From NCBI GenBank assembly GCA_046047235.1, contig JBJOII010000093.1, positions 1 to 18,200 on the forward strand: a stretch of DNA of 18,200 bases. Reading direction: 5' to 3'. Numbering within the stretch: position 1 is the first letter of the stretch; every line of letters begins with the position of its first letter. Position numbers and translations under genes: made by a program. Source of the stretch: JBMTVN01 sp046047235. GTDB taxonomy: Bacteria > Verrucomicrobiota > Verrucomicrobiia > Limisphaerales > JAHDYP01. Positions 1-6,581 of the stretch are shown piece by piece. The notes beneath the pieces are model-generated. The model saw only the letters and a program-made list of their open reading frames with translations. It was not told the origin of the DNA and did not search any database.

Positions 1-17
1 GAGGATGGTTCGCGTCT

Positions 18-1358
18 GTGAACTCCCGGATTTTGAAGTGGCTGTGTGTGGTGTGGTGTTCTGGTGTGGCGGGTGCCGGGTTGCCAGAGCCGCGGATGAG
101 TTATCTGGACAACGGGGTGATCCGGGTGGGGATGGATTTGAGTTTGGGAGGTGCGGTGACGTTTTTGGAATCGAAGGCGCGTCCGGGGAATCTGATCAAC
201 AGTGCGGATTTGGGTCGGCAGATCCAGATGTCGCATTATTCGGGACCGTGGCCGTATGCACCGGAGGGGAAGGCACCGAGGAAGGACTGGGCCGGGCTGG
301 GTTGGAATCCGATCCAGACGGGGGATTGTTATATGCATCCGTCGCGGGTGTTGGAGCATCGGAATGATGGCGAGGAGTTGTATATCCGATGTGTGCCGAT
401 GCAGTGGCCGCTGGAGAATGTGCCGGGGGATTGTGAGTTTGAAACCTGGAGCCGGTTGGATGGGGCGATGCTGCGCATGCGTTTCCGGTGCACGAACCGG
501 CGTGCTGACCGGACGTTTTACCGTCCGTGCCCGCAGGAGCTCCCCGCGATGTATACGATTTCGAAGTTATCGCGGTTGATGTCGTATACGGGGGAACGTC
601 CGTTTAGCGGGGGGGAGGTGAGCTGGGTGGAGAATGACTGGCGTGCGGGGTGGCCGTGGAAGAGTTTTGTGGCGACGGAACGGTGGGCTGCGCTGGTGGA
701 TGAGAAGGGGTGGGGCGTGGGAGTGTTTAAGGATGACGGGGGCGAGTTTCATGGAGGGGTGTATGGGGATGAACGGTCGAGTGATCCGAAGCACTGGACG
801 ACGTCGTATGTGGCGCCGATTCACCGGGAGAACTTTGATCACAATCTGGTTTATGAGCATGAAACCGTTTTTTTGGTGGGGGAGCTGGATTGGATACGGG
901 AACAGTCGATGGGGATGGCGAGTCGCGGGCTGCCGGCATGGCGGTTTGAAACGGGTCGCGAGCATTGGGTGATTGAGGGTGGGGCGGACGAGGGGTATCC
1001 GCTTTCGGGGGTGTGGTGGATGTGCTGGGGCGGGGAGCGGGGGCGGTTGGTGGGTCCGATACGGTGCTGGCGGGCGGAGGATGGAGGGGGGATCCGGGTG
1101 GAGGTGGCCGTGGAAGGTCAGGGTGGAGAGATGCGGTTGTTGTGGCGTCGGTTAGGGGATGATGGCTTTGCTGAGGAACGGAGTACGGTTTGGCGGGTGA
1201 GGGGTGGCGGGGAGTTTCAGGGGCATGTGATTGATTTGGCCGGAGAGGAGAATTACTCGGGGTTGGTGGTGGGACTGGCTTTGGAACCGGTGGGGGAGGC
1301 ATGGGAGGGGCAGCGGGTGGGGATTCGGAGTGTGGAGGTGTTGGGCGCTGAGCGCTGA
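18..1358 (+). CDS. Secreted protein of unknown function (446 aa)
   Basis: The GTG start gives a plausible signal peptide: basic MNSRILK, then a hydrophobic stretch ending near VAGAG at about residue 20. A purine-rich GAGGA lies at positions 1-5, 12 nt upstream. The frame is open to the window edge, so a start further upstream cannot be excluded. The mature part begins with a segment reading NGVIRVGMDLSLGGAVTFL, which resembles the first strands of galactose-mutarotase-like beta-sandwiches. It continues with many Trp, Tyr and Gly residues (for example QMSHYSGPWPY and ATERWAALVDEKGWGVGVF), as expected of a beta-rich, glycan-related protein. I recall similar uncharacterised secreted proteins in Bacteroidetes and Verrucomicrobia, but no catalytic motif is recognisable. 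The last codons lie inside a tandem heptamer repeat. It is separated from the next gene by about 400 nt and is probably not in the downstream operon. Gene call is firm; function is unknown. Confidence 0.8.
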   Translation: MNSRILKWLCVVWCSGVAGAGLPEPRMSYLDNGVIRVGMDLSLGGAVTFLESKARPGNLINSADLGRQIQMSHYSGPWPYAPEGKAPRKDWAGLGWNPIQTGDCYMHPSRVLEHRNDGEELYIRCVPMQWPLENVPGDCEFETWSRLDGAMLRMRFRCTNRRADRTFYRPCPQELPAMYTISKLSRLMSYTGERPFSGGEVSWVENDWRAGWPWKSFVATERWAALVDEKGWGVGVFKDDGGEFHGGVYGDERSSDPKHWTTSYVAPIHRENFDHNLVYEHETVFLVGELDWIREQSMGMASRGLPAWRFETGREHWVIEGGADEGYPLSGVWWMCWGGERGRLVGPIRCWRAEDGGGIRVEVAVEGQGGEMRLLWRRLGDDGFAEERSTVWRVRGGGEFQGHVIDLAGEENYSGLVVGLALEPVGEAWEGQRVGIRSVEVLGAER

Positions 1359-1368
1359 GGGCTGAGGG
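1345..1368 (+). repeat. Tandem heptamer repeat GCGCTGA over a stop codon
   Basis: GCGCTGA occurs at 1345-1351 and 1352-1358, followed by the variant GGGCTGA at 1359-1365 and a partial GGG at 1366-1368. The stop codon of the preceding gene (TGA, 1356-1358) is part of the second copy. The array therefore straddles the end of the reading frame and the start of the repeat-rich intergenic stretch. Confidence 0.8.
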
Positions 1369-1371
1369 CAT

Positions 1372-1384
1372 AGCGCAGAGCGCT
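1372..1384. repeat. Short perfect hairpin, 5-bp stem
   Basis: AGCGC (1372-1376) and GCGCT (1380-1384) are exact reverse complements around a 3-nt AGA loop, 13 nt after the stop codon of the upstream gene. It could act as a weak 3' stabiliser or rho-dependent end. There is no T-tract. Confidence 0.6.
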
Positions 1385-1420
1385 CGGTGGGTCGGTGGGT
1401 CGGTGGGTCGGTGGGTCGGT
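1385..1420 (+). repeat. Octamer tandem repeat CGGTGGGT, four copies; G-quadruplex pattern
   Basis: Four exact copies of CGGTGGGT run from 1385 to 1416, followed by a partial CGGT to 1420. The GGG tracts at 1389-1391, 1397-1399, 1405-1407 and 1413-1415 are separated by identical 5-nt TCGGT loops. This meets the G3-N(1-7) x4 rule for an intramolecular G-quadruplex on the + strand and in any read-through RNA. Array length may vary between strains, because such repeats slip. Confidence 0.9.
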
Positions 1421-1428
1421 TTAGTTGG

Positions 1429-1446
1429 GCGCGGCTGGTGCCGCGC
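1429..1446. repeat. Perfect GC-rich hairpin, 7-bp stem with 4-nt loop
   Basis: GCGCGGC (1429-1435) and GCCGCGC (1440-1446) are exact reverse complements around a TGGT loop. The 3' side continues with ACAAAATG rather than a T-run. On the other strand the sequence before the hairpin is also not U-rich, so a terminator role is weak. It may be part of a dispersed intergenic repeat. Confidence 0.65.
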
Positions 1447-1567
1447 ACAAAATGTCGACGCTCCTTCGGGCGGCTTATACGAAGTGACGCAGCGCCTGCC
1501 GTGAGCTTCCGTGACCGACAGCGATTTCGATTTCGCAGGATTGGGGTGGGGGGTGGCAATCGTTTGA

Positions 1568-1587
1568 GGGCACACAGGAGTGCGCCC
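1568..1587. repeat. REP-like imperfect palindrome
   Basis: GGGCACAC (1568-1575) pairs with GTGCGCCC (1580-1587) at 7 of 8 positions around an AGGA loop. The form, GGGC...GCCCCTAC, resembles dispersed palindromic intergenic repeats seen in many bacterial genomes. One copy in one window cannot show dispersal, so the assignment to a repeat family is inference. Confidence 0.45.
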
Positions 1588-1756
1588 CTACCTTCATGGG
1601 GCGGGGCGGGGGAGTCTGGTATTGCCAAGTTTCTACCGGGCAGCCTTAATGGCGGGGTAATCACCCGGCAGCCCAGAGGTTATGGACCTGTTGTACTGTT
1701 TTGACTGCAGGTGTCCTGATGTGCCCGTGGCGCGGTGGGTGGCAAGACGTTTTGAG

Positions 1757-2503
1757 ATGAGGACCCTAACGAGAATTCAGAGTGAGGGGCGTGCGGTTGG
1801 GAGGTTGGCATTCACGTTGATCGAGTTACTGGTGGTGATTGCGATCATTGCGATTTTGGCGGGCATGTTGTTGCCGGCGTTATCCAAGGCGAAGGAGCAG
1901 GGGCAACGGGCGAAGTGTTTATCGAACATCAAGCAGGTCCTGTTGTGTGTGCACATGTATGTGGACGACAACGGAGATTATCTGCCTTACAGCTCCTGGA
2001 GTTCGGGGACTTACAACGTGGCTAACTGGGCGTATACGCGAATGCGGACGAATGCGCCGGAGCATCGGGTGGAGTATGGGCAACTGTGGAACTACCATCA
2101 GACGCGCGAGTTGTATTGGTGTCCGCTGGACCGGACGAACACGGTGTTTTTCAAGGAGCGCGAGATGCAGGTGTCGAGCTACATGATCAACGGGGCGGTT
2201 TCGAGTTACGGCACAGGGCCGTCGGGAGATTGGACCACGTGGAAGATGAGTGCGTTTCAGCCGGACTCCATGTTGTTTTGGGAAGCGGACGAGAAGTTGC
2301 CATCGAATTATGACAATGTGGCGAGTCGGCCGAATGAGGGGGTCACGCAGCGGCATAATACCGGGAGTGTGATGGGGATGTTTGGGGGGCACACGGAGTT
2401 CATGAGTTACAAGAACTACATTCAGGAGGCGGGGATCGGGGGATTTCCGGGGATGCGGCCGGGGCGGTTCTGGTGCGATCCGGGTTCGAGGACTGGAGAT
2501 TGA
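1757..2503 (+). CDS. Type II secretion-like pseudopilin (prepilin-type N-terminal methylation protein)
   Basis: A 248-residue protein. The ATG at 1757 is chosen over the in-frame ATG at 1682 because it leaves an 18-residue basic leader (MRTLTRIQSEGRAVGRLA), the usual size for prepilin peptidase substrates. Cleavage is expected before Phe19, within A-FTLIELLVVIAII, with Glu23 at mature position 5. The hydrophobic helix spans about residues 19-40. The C-terminal half has the RH-X9-G-G form at His200 to Gly211, matching the H-X9-DG domain of PVC pseudopilin-like proteins but with Asp replaced by Gly. Family members are anchored in the inner membrane. They are highly expanded in Verrucomicrobiota and Planctomycetes, often without a linked secretion machine, and none is seen here. 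The Shine-Dalgarno is poor (only GAG just before the ATG). A lipoprotein gene follows after 29 nt. Confidence 0.88.
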   Translation: MRTLTRIQSEGRAVGRLAFTLIELLVVIAIIAILAGMLLPALSKAKEQGQRAKCLSNIKQVLLCVHMYVDDNGDYLPYSSWSSGTYNVANWAYTRMRTNAPEHRVEYGQLWNYHQTRELYWCPLDRTNTVFFKEREMQVSSYMINGAVSSYGTGPSGDWTTWKMSAFQPDSMLFWEADEKLPSNYDNVASRPNEGVTQRHNTGSVMGMFGGHTEFMSYKNYIQEAGIGGFPGMRPGRFWCDPGSRTGD

Positions 2504-2520
2504 GTGTAGGTTATTGGAGT

Positions 2521-2529
2521 AGGAGGAAG
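2521..2529 (+). promoter_or_regulatory. Strong Shine-Dalgarno deciding the lipoprotein start
   Basis: AGGAGGAAG ends 3 nt before the ATG at 2533, with the AGGAGG core 6 nt away. It selects this start over the in-frame ATG at 2473, which overlaps the pseudopilin gene. Confidence 0.75.
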
Positions 2530-2532
2530 CGT

Positions 2533-2931
2533 ATGAAGCAATTGAATCGATTTGGGATGGTGGTGGGAGGTGTGGCGTTGCTGCTGGTGTTGGCTGGGTG
2601 TTCGGGAGGGGGTGAGGAGGAGCTAATGCTGGGGCGGCCGGAGACGTCGCAAGAGGCGGCGGTCCAGGTGAACGAAGTTTTTCAGGGGGCGCCGCCCGAG
2701 ATCCAGGAGGCGGCGCAGGTGGCCGCGGAGGGATTGAAGACGGGGGATTACGAGAAGGCGGTGTTGTCGTTGCAGGCGATCCAGGCGTCGGGGAACTTGA
2801 CCGTGAACCAGGGGATGGCGGTGCACAACTCGATGGTGACCTTGGAGGCGGAGTTGATTGCGGCGAAGCAGTCGGGCGATCCGGCGGCGATTGCGGCTTA
2901 TGAGCGTTGGAAGAACCTGAAGCGGCGCTGA
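2533..2931 (+). CDS. Small lipoprotein, function unknown
   Basis: A 132-residue protein. The N-terminus MKQLNRF is followed by a hydrophobic stretch ending in the lipobox LAGC, so Cys23 should be lipidated after signal peptidase II cleavage. The Gly and Glu residues right after the cysteine (SGGGEEE) give no clear sorting rule in this phylum. The mature part (about residues 35-130) is rich in Ala, Glu and Gln and looks entirely helical. One stretch, GDYEKAVLSLQAI, resembles a TPR helix, but a single one is not enough to call a TPR domain. It lies 29 nt after the pseudopilin gene and 39 nt before the dehydrogenase gene, so it could be co-transcribed with either. An envelope scaffold or pilus-associated role is possible. 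No family is recognised. Confidence 0.85.
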   Translation: MKQLNRFGMVVGGVALLLVLAGCSGGGEEELMLGRPETSQEAAVQVNEVFQGAPPEIQEAAQVAAEGLKTGDYEKAVLSLQAIQASGNLTVNQGMAVHNSMVTLEAELIAAKQSGDPAAIAAYERWKNLKRR

Positions 2932-2970
2932 GGGTGTCCTGCGTTGCGAAAGTGAATGGAGTGAGGATTG

Positions 2971-3888
2971 ATGGCTGAGGCATTGGCTCATGAAACCGGG
3001 GCGGGGTGTTTGGGTGTAGTGGGTTTGGGGTTAATGGGTTCGGTATTGGCTGCGCGCTGGCTGGAGGCTGGGGGGCGTGTGGTCGGTTATGATGTGGACG
3101 GGGTGGCCTGTGCCGGATTGGTTGCTGCCGGAGGTGAGTTGGCGGTTGGAGTGGCCGAGGTTTTTCGGCGGTGTGACCGTGTGGTGTTGAGTCTGCCTTC
3201 AGACCGGGAGGTTGAGGACGTTTTATTTGGTCCTGAGGAGGTTTTGCGGTCGGGTTTACTGGTGGTGGACACGACGACTGGTGAGCCTGGGTTGAGGGAG
3301 GTTTGGGGAATCAGGTTGGCGGAGTTGGGTGGGGGCTATGTGGATGCGACCGTTTCCGGCAGCAGCGAGCAGGTGCGGCGTGGTGAGGGTTTATGGATGT
3401 TGGGTGGGGAGCTCAATTGGGTGGGGCATGCGGAGGAGGTGCTGAAGGTTTTTGGCGGAAGGATGGTCCGGACCGGGGTTTGGGGGAGTGGGGCGAGGAT
3501 GAAGCTGGTGACGAATTTGGTATTGGGGTTAAACCGGGCTGTTTTGGCGGAGGGTTTGGCCTTTGGGGGGGCATTAGGTCTGGGCAAGGCTGAGGTCTTG
3601 GAGGTGTTGAGAGCGAGCGCGGCGTATTCGCGAGCGATGGACAGCAAGGGAGGCAAGATGGTCTCCGGGGAATTTGATCCGCCGGAGGCGAGGCTGTTGC
3701 AGCATTTGAAGGATGTGGACTTGATTTGTGAGGAGGCCAAGCGGAACGGGCAGGCGCTTCCGCTGTCGGCGGTGCATCGGGATTTGTTGAGACAGGCTCA
3801 GGAGAGGGGATGGGGAGGGTTGGACAACAGTGTGATCCTGCGGGTGATGGAGACTTTGAGGGGGGACGAGCGGGAGGGTGGGGGGTGA
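2971..3888 (+). CDS. NAD(P)-dependent beta-hydroxyacid dehydrogenase (3-hydroxyisobutyrate dehydrogenase family)
   Basis: A 305-residue cytoplasmic enzyme of the HIBADH / 6-phosphogluconate dehydrogenase-like family, which oxidises beta-hydroxyacids (or reduces semialdehydes) with NAD(P). The Rossmann signature GLGLMG is at residues 18-23. The substrate-binding motif DATVSG is at 125-130, matching the DAPVSGG of the family. The catalytic lysine is Lys178 in GARMKLVTN. The C-terminal helical domain carries the expected HLKDVDL segment. Length is normal. The ATG at 2971 follows GGAGTGAGG; the adjacent in-frame TTG at 2968 is less likely. The stop overlaps the start of the transporter gene by one base, so the two are almost certainly translated together. 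Candidate substrates are 3-hydroxyisobutyrate, tartronate semialdehyde, or a sugar-acid intermediate. The choice cannot be made from sequence. Confidence 0.9.
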   Translation: MAEALAHETGAGCLGVVGLGLMGSVLAARWLEAGGRVVGYDVDGVACAGLVAAGGELAVGVAEVFRRCDRVVLSLPSDREVEDVLFGPEEVLRSGLLVVDTTTGEPGLREVWGIRLAELGGGYVDATVSGSSEQVRRGEGLWMLGGELNWVGHAEEVLKVFGGRMVRTGVWGSGARMKLVTNLVLGLNRAVLAEGLAFGGALGLGKAEVLEVLRASAAYSRAMDSKGGKMVSGEFDPPEARLLQHLKDVDLICEEAKRNGQALPLSAVHRDLLRQAQERGWGGLDNSVILRVMETLRGDEREGGG

Positions 3889-5135
3889 TGTCACGGGGTC
3901 GACAATTTGCGGTACTTTTGGCGGCGTTTGGTGCGCTGGTGTTTGACGGTGTGGAGTTGGGATTGATGCCGGTGGCTTCGTTGTCGGTTTCCAAGAGCTT
4001 ATTGGGTGAGGGGTATAGTGCCGTGGTTGGTGGCATATGGTTTGCGCGGTTTACGGCGGCGCTGATGCTGGGTGCGGCGGTGGGGGGGATCCTATTTGGC
4101 TGGCTGGGAGATCGGGTTGGCCGCAAGCAGGCCTTGGGGTGGAGCGTGCTGTTCTATTCCGTTTTTGCGGGATTGGGGGCCTTTGTGGCGACCCAGGAGC
4201 AGATGTTGGTTTTGCGGTTTGTGGTGGGGCTGGGGGTGGGAGGGGTATGGCCGAACGCGGTGGCGCTGGTGGCGGAGTGTTGGCCTGACAAGTCCAGGCC
4301 GATTGTAGCGGGGCTGATGGGGGCGGCGATCAACACGGGGGTGTTGTTGTTATCGCAGGTGGCACGTGAGTGGCCGGTATCGGCTGATTCCTGGAGGTGG
4401 CTGTTCAAGCTGGCTGCGGTTCCGGCGGCGTGGGGGATCGTTGTGCTGGCATTGTTGCCCGAGTCGCCGCGCTGGTTGGCCGGGAGGGGAGCGGGGAGAA
4501 TTCAGGGAGGCGGGTCTGGGGATGGAGTGTTGGGTGGATTATTTCGAGGTTCGATGTTGCGGGTGACGTTGGTGGGGATTGTGGTGGGGTCGATTCCCTT
4601 GGTGGGGGCTTGGGCGGCGAGCAAGTGGATGATTCCGTGGGCAGACAAAGTCGGGGGTGTAGTTGAGCCGGGCTATAAAGCGAAGACGCAGGGGTGGTGG
4701 GCGGCGGGGGCGATCTTGGGGAGCTTTACCGGCGCGCAGATCGCCGGGTTATTGGGGCGGAAGCGTTCCTATTTTTTGATCAGCCTGGGGGCGACAGTGT
4801 TGACCGTGGCGATGTTTCAGCTGACGGCGCCGTTGCGTCCGTCGTTTCATCCGGTGGTATTTGCTCAGGGGTTTGTGGCGACCCTGTTTTTCGGGTGGTT
4901 ACCGTTGTATTTGCCGGAGCTATTTCCGACGCGGGTGCGGGCAGCGGGGAGTGGTTTGGCGTATAACGTCGGGCGCTTTGCGACGGCGGGCGGGGTCCTG
5001 TTGGCTGGCACTGCTTTTGGGTGGTTTGGGGGCAGTTATGTCATGGTTGGAACGGTGGCGGCGATGATTTATGCGCTGGGGATGGTAGTGATCTGGTGGG
5101 CGCCGGAGACGATAAACCGACAGTTGGAGGATTGA
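3888..5135 (+). CDS. MFS transporter (sugar porter / organic acid symporter-like)
   Basis: A 415-residue integral inner-membrane protein of the major facilitator superfamily. The loop 2-3 signature GWLGDRVGRK is at residues 71-80, and PESPRWL at 191-197 is the hallmark of the central loop in sugar-porter and aromatic-acid symporter branches. PELFPTRVRAAG at 343-354 is the matching motif in the second half. The first helix carries acidic residues (FDGVELGL), as in the FDGYDLG of proton-coupled aromatic or organic acid symporters. The hydrophobic pattern fits 12 helices, and the central loop is short. The start ATG shares its A with the stop codon of the dehydrogenase gene. The next gene begins 2 nt after its stop. 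It probably imports a small sugar or acid released by the secreted enzymes of this operon. Confidence 0.9.
   Translation: MSRGRQFAVLLAAFGALVFDGVELGLMPVASLSVSKSLLGEGYSAVVGGIWFARFTAALMLGAAVGGILFGWLGDRVGRKQALGWSVLFYSVFAGLGAFVATQEQMLVLRFVVGLGVGGVWPNAVALVAECWPDKSRPIVAGLMGAAINTGVLLLSQVAREWPVSADSWRWLFKLAAVPAAWGIVVLALLPESPRWLAGRGAGRIQGGGSGDGVLGGLFRGSMLRVTLVGIVVGSIPLVGAWAASKWMIPWADKVGGVVEPGYKAKTQGWWAAGAILGSFTGAQIAGLLGRKRSYFLISLGATVLTVAMFQLTAPLRPSFHPVVFAQGFVATLFFGWLPLYLPELFPTRVRAAGSGLAYNVGRFATAGGVLLAGTAFGWFGGSYVMVGTVAAMIYALGMVVIWWAPETINRQLED
5126..5130 (+). promoter_or_regulatory. Shine-Dalgarno inside the end of the MFS gene
   Basis: GGAGG lies in the last codons of the transporter gene, 7 nt before the ATG at 5138. 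It selects this start over the in-frame upstream ATG at 5021, which would destroy the Tat signal. Confidence 0.7.
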
Positions 5136-5137
5136 TT

Positions 5138-6571
5138 ATGATGAACCGGAGAGCGTTTTTGCGTGGAGCGGGAGTGGTGGCTGGAGGTGCGGTGTTTGCG
5201 GGCAGGGGGGTGCTGGGTGCGAACGGGGACATTCGGGCTGCCGTGATCGGGCTGGGGAACAAAGGAGGACAGCATGCGCAGATGTTGTCGGGACTCGATG
5301 GGGTAAGGCTGGTGGGGTTGTGCGAGGTGGATCCGAAGCGATTGGCGAAGCACATGGCGTCGGCGGTGGAGAGGGGGGCGAGGCCGGAGGGGTCGAGTGA
5401 TCCGAGGCGGGTGATGGAGCGGGATGATGTGGATGTGGTATTTATTGCGGCTCCGAACCACTGGCATGCGTTGTTGACGGTTTGGGCGTTGCGGGCGGGG
5501 AAGCATGTGTATGTGGAGAAGCCCGTATCGCACAGTCTATGGGAGGGGGAGCGGATGCTGGAGGAGGCGCGGCGGAGCGGCAAGCTGGTTCAGGCGGGGA
5601 CACAGTATCGGTCGTGTCCGGGTTTGCGTGGGGCGTCGGCATGGTTGGCGGAGGGGCACTTGGGCAAGCCGCTATGGGGGCAGGTTGTTTGGTATGAGCA
5701 TCGGGAACCGATTGGTCGCGTTGCGGGGTATTATCCGGAGGGGTTGGATTATGACTTATGGTGCGGGCCGTCCGTGATGGAGCCTTTGAAGCGACCGAAG
5801 CTGCATTATGACTGGCACTGGGTTTGGTCCACGGGGGACGGGGATTTGGCGAACAGCGGGATTCATGCGTTGGATGCGTGCCGGATGTTTTTACCCGGGG
5901 CGGTGTATCCTGATCGGGTGGTGAGTGTGGGCGGGAGATTTACCTATGACGATGCGGCGGAGACGCCCAACACGCAGTTTACGGCACTGGATTACGGCGG
6001 GTTGCCGGTCGTGATTGAGAACCGGAATTTATCGACCGTGACCGATGGGGTGGTGATGGGGGATTTCCGGAGGATTCGTGAGGGGATCGTGGTGCAGTAT
6101 GAGGGTGGTTATTTTGCGGGTTTACGCACGGGGGGCGAGGTCTATGACAACGAGGGCCGGAGCGTCCGCAAGTTTCGCGGGGATGGTGGGGGTGGGCATC
6201 ACGCCAACTTTTTTTCGGCGTTGAGGAGTGGTCGGGCGGGGGAGTTGAACGCTCCCCTGGAGGGGGGAGTGGTTTCATCGGGGGTATGTCACTTGGGCAA
6301 CTTGTCTTATCGGTTGGGGCGGGAGGGGGGGGTGAAGTCGTGCAGGGATTCACTGGGTGACGACGCGGTGGTGGCCGGGGCTTTTGACCGGACGTTAGGT
6401 GCGTTGGAGGGACTGGGATTGAAGACGGGTTCGTTGCGTTTTCGCGTGGGTGCGACCTTGGGGGTGGAGAGGGGGAGTGGACGGATCCTGGGGGCCGGTG
6501 AGGCTGGTGCGGCTGAGGTGGAACGTTTAGTCCGGGGGCGTCAGCGGGCACCGTTTGAGTTTCCGGCGTGA
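5138..6571 (+). CDS. Tat-exported Gfo/Idh/MocA family oxidoreductase
   Basis: A 477-residue protein with a twin-arginine signal: NRRAFLRG at residues 3-10, a hydrophobic stretch and an end near VLGANG (about 27-30). Folded export with its dinucleotide bound is therefore expected. The Rossmann motif GLGNKG is at 38-43, APNHWHALLT follows the third strand, and the family's EKP triad is at 127-129 with Lys128 as a catalytic or cofactor residue. The segment GDGDLANSGIHALD (233-246) carries the likely catalytic His243. It is longer than cytoplasmic inositol dehydrogenases because of the signal and C-terminal extension. The start is set by GGAGG at 5126-5130, 7 nt upstream; MM allows 5141 as an alternative. 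The DUF6807 gene follows after 10 nt. I recall these two families as frequent neighbours in Planctomycetes and Verrucomicrobia. GH109-type glycosidase activity was considered but its typical active-site block is not seen. Confidence 0.92.
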   Translation: MMNRRAFLRGAGVVAGGAVFAGRGVLGANGDIRAAVIGLGNKGGQHAQMLSGLDGVRLVGLCEVDPKRLAKHMASAVERGARPEGSSDPRRVMERDDVDVVFIAAPNHWHALLTVWALRAGKHVYVEKPVSHSLWEGERMLEEARRSGKLVQAGTQYRSCPGLRGASAWLAEGHLGKPLWGQVVWYEHREPIGRVAGYYPEGLDYDLWCGPSVMEPLKRPKLHYDWHWVWSTGDGDLANSGIHALDACRMFLPGAVYPDRVVSVGGRFTYDDAAETPNTQFTALDYGGLPVVIENRNLSTVTDGVVMGDFRRIREGIVVQYEGGYFAGLRTGGEVYDNEGRSVRKFRGDGGGGHHANFFSALRSGRAGELNAPLEGGVVSSGVCHLGNLSYRLGREGGVKSCRDSLGDDAVVAGAFDRTLGALEGLGLKTGSLRFRVGATLGVERGSGRILGAGEAGAAEVERLVRGRQRAPFEFPA

Positions 6572-6581
6572 GGAGTGAGCT

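Larger units (their letters stand above)
1359..1756. other. Gene-poor, repeat-rich intergenic region
   Basis: About 400 nt without a convincing gene. Small frames here have no recognisable domain. The left half holds two tandem arrays and two perfect hairpins. The right half holds an imperfect palindrome of REP or MITE type (1568-1587) and a CCGGG/CCCGG pair at 1636-1640 and 1664-1668. No T-tract follows any hairpin, so none is a textbook intrinsic terminator. The promoter for the pseudopilin gene presumably lies in the last 100 nt, but I see no clear -35/-10 pair. Confidence 0.7.

Noticed and set aside
1385..1420. CRISPR-like array
   Set aside because: Units are 8 nt with no spacers, and no cas genes are nearby. 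It is a simple tandem repeat.
1372..1446. Intrinsic terminators at the two hairpins
   Set aside because: Neither hairpin is followed by a T-tract on either strand.
1636..1668. Riboswitch before the pseudopilin gene
   Set aside because: Only a 5-bp CCGGG/CCCGG pair is visible; no known riboswitch core could be recognised.
1682..1756. Upstream ATG for the pseudopilin
   Set aside because: It would give a 43-residue leader, far longer than usual prepilin leaders, and has only an AGAGG placed too close to the start.
6325..6332. Run of eight G bases as a possible frameshift
   Set aside because: The reading frame continues with normal family length and motifs on both sides, so there is no sign of a broken gene.
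5138..6571. GH109 alpha-N-acetylgalactosaminidase
   Set aside because: GH109 enzymes share the Tat signal and fold, but the block at 233-246 fits general Gfo/Idh/MocA members better, and I could not see a GH109-specific motif.
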